From the NCBI RefSeq assembly GCF_003667225.1, contig NZ_RCOM01000004.1:1-64000 (forward strand): DNA of 64,000 nt. Direction: 5' to 3'. Of this stretch, positions 63,081-64,000 are shown piece after piece (the stretch's first letter is position 1; each line of letters starts with the position of its first letter). The notes below the pieces were generated by a model, which was given only the letters and a program-made list of their open reading frames with translations, made no database searches and was not told the origin of the DNA. Made by a program: the position numbers and the translations under genes. The stretch comes from Kocuria rhizophila. GTDB taxonomy: Bacteria > Actinomycetota > Actinomycetes > Actinomycetales > Micrococcaceae.

Positions 63081-64000
63081 TCAGACGCGCAGCACCACGG
63101 CGGTCTCCGGGGCCACGCGCACGGTGCCCTCGGAGCCCGGCTCGGGGGCCGCGCCGCTGGCGAACAGCAGCTGGGGTTCGTCCCCGCCCATGAGTGGCAG
63201 GTTGCGGGGCTCGTTGCCTAGGTTGATGGCCACGACCACGCCGTGCACGGACTCGGGCTCGCTCATCCGCTTGAGCACGAACCACTGCTCGTCGTCGCTG
63301 GCCTGGGTGGCCACGGTGTCCCAGCGCTGGTCGGTGAGCTCGGGGGTGCCCCGGCGCAGAGCGATGAGGTCCCGGTAGGCCCGGTAGATCCGCTCGTGGT
63401 CACCCTCGTGGACCTCGGACCAGTTGAGCTTGGAGCCCTCGAACGTCTGCGGGTCCTGGGGATCCGGCACGGTGGCGTGGTCCCAGTCCATCTGCGCGAA
63501 CTCTGCCTTGCGGCCCTTCGCCACCGCCTCACCCAGCTCGGGCTCGGGGTGCGCGGTGAAGAACTGCCACGGCGTGCTGGCGCCGTACTCCTCCCCCATG
63601 AACAGCATGGGAGTGAAGGGCTGGGTCATGAGCCACGTGGCGGCGGCGATCGCCCGGTCCACGCTCATGGACTGGTTCATCCGGTCACCGGCCGCGCGGT
63701 TGCCCACCTGGTCGTGGTTCTGCAGGAACGTGACGAACTGGAACGGGCGCTGCTCGGCGGCGTCGATCTCCCGGCCGTGCGAGCGGCCCCGGAACGTGGA
63801 GTACGTCCCGTTGTGGAAGTACGCGGTGTGCATGGTCTTCTCCAGGGCGTGCAGGGACGCGAAGTCCCCGTAGTAGCCGTGGGTCTCACCCGTGAAGGCC
63901 GTGTGCGCGGCGTGGTGGACGTCGTCCAGCCACTGCGCGTCCATGCCCAGGCCGTGGCGGTCCGTGGCGGCAATCATGCGGGGGTCGTTGAGGTCGGACT
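63081..64000 (-). CDS. treZ: malto-oligosyltrehalose trehalohydrolase (3' part)
   Basis: The 3' 306 codons of a gene that runs past the window edge are present (reading SDLNDPRMI upstream of GMDAQWLDDVHHAAHTAFTGE). Motifs are the GH13 segments TFLQNHDQVGNRAAGDR and TPMLFMGEEYGAS. TreZ releases trehalose from maltooligosyl-trehalose and works with TreY, which is not in the window. The C-terminal beta domain ends at RVAPETAVVLRV. Confidence 0.93.
   Translation of the reverse strand, partial: SDLNDPRMIAATDRHGLGMDAQWLDDVHHAAHTAFTGETHGYYGDFASLHALEKTMHTAYFHNGTYSTFRGRSHGREIDAAEQRPFQFVTFLQNHDQVGNRAAGDRMNQSMSVDRAIAAATWLMTQPFTPMLFMGEEYGASTPWQFFTAHPEPELGEAVAKGRKAEFAQMDWDHATVPDPQDPQTFEGSKLNWSEVHEGDHERIYRAYRDLIALRRGTPELTDQRWDTVATQASDDEQWFVLKRMSEPESVHGVVVAINLGNEPRNLPLMGGDEPQLLFASGAAPEPGSEGTVRVAPETAVVLRV

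Overview
The window is GC-rich chromosomal DNA from an actinobacterium, most likely a Micrococcaceae member close to Kocuria. The grounds are the very high G+C, the mycothiol genes mshA and ino1, a GuaB/GuaB3 pair, an Alr-TsaE fusion, many GTG starts, the CIRCE-controlled groESL operon and the SepX-type membrane protein next to rimJ and galU. The genus is inferred from gene content, not from a database match. Coding density is high. I see no prophage, transposase, rRNA operon or CRISPR array. Only one tRNA is present, Ala with anticodon CGC.

Layout. 1-2.7 kb: ABC-2 permease plus two-component system. 2.8-9.2 kb: rmuC, ispH, a membrane protein, xseA, xseB and an aminotransferase. 9.3-14.3 kb: OpuAC-like lipoprotein, Nudix hydrolase, CorA, MscS and a LysR effector-like domain without HTH. 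14.4-19.4 kb: tRNA-Ala, pcp, an ArsR/CDF metal-efflux pair and two tandem M20D amidohydrolases. 19.5-23.4 kb: a four-gene overlapping glycan operon (two glycosyltransferases, a WcbI-like protein and a DUF3253-like protein). 23.5-26 kb: TetR/DHA2 efflux pair. 26-31.5 kb: CYTH-CHAD, SepX-like, rimJ, galU, 5-FCL. 31.6-37 kb: FmdB, SAF protein, a 1280-residue helicase-like protein with a 70-residue partner. 37-43 kb: purine block guaB, guaB3, SURF1, DUF3817, guaA. 43-47.6 kb: acyltransferase-SGNH and groESL. 47.7-57.3 kb: methyltransferase, carboxylate-amine ligase and the t6A tRNA-modification locus (tsaD, rimI, tsaB, alr-tsaE), which is split by deoD and an MFS gene. 57.4-64 kb: mshA, a phosphatase-like gene, ino1, LysE, an aldo-keto reductase and the 3' part of treZ.

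Two window-wide patterns stand out. First, about 20 genes begin 6-8 nt (3 nt in one alternative) after a TANNNT or CATAAT hexamer. This is leaderless-mRNA architecture, and it settles several start codons, including those of guaA and tsaB. Second, a 10-mer (ACGACGCCGC) occurs about 27 times on both strands. Many copies lie in intergenic DNA or in non-conserved linkers, where different reading frames give different peptides. That argues for a DNA-level signal or dispersed repeat, and it is the best candidate here for something undescribed.
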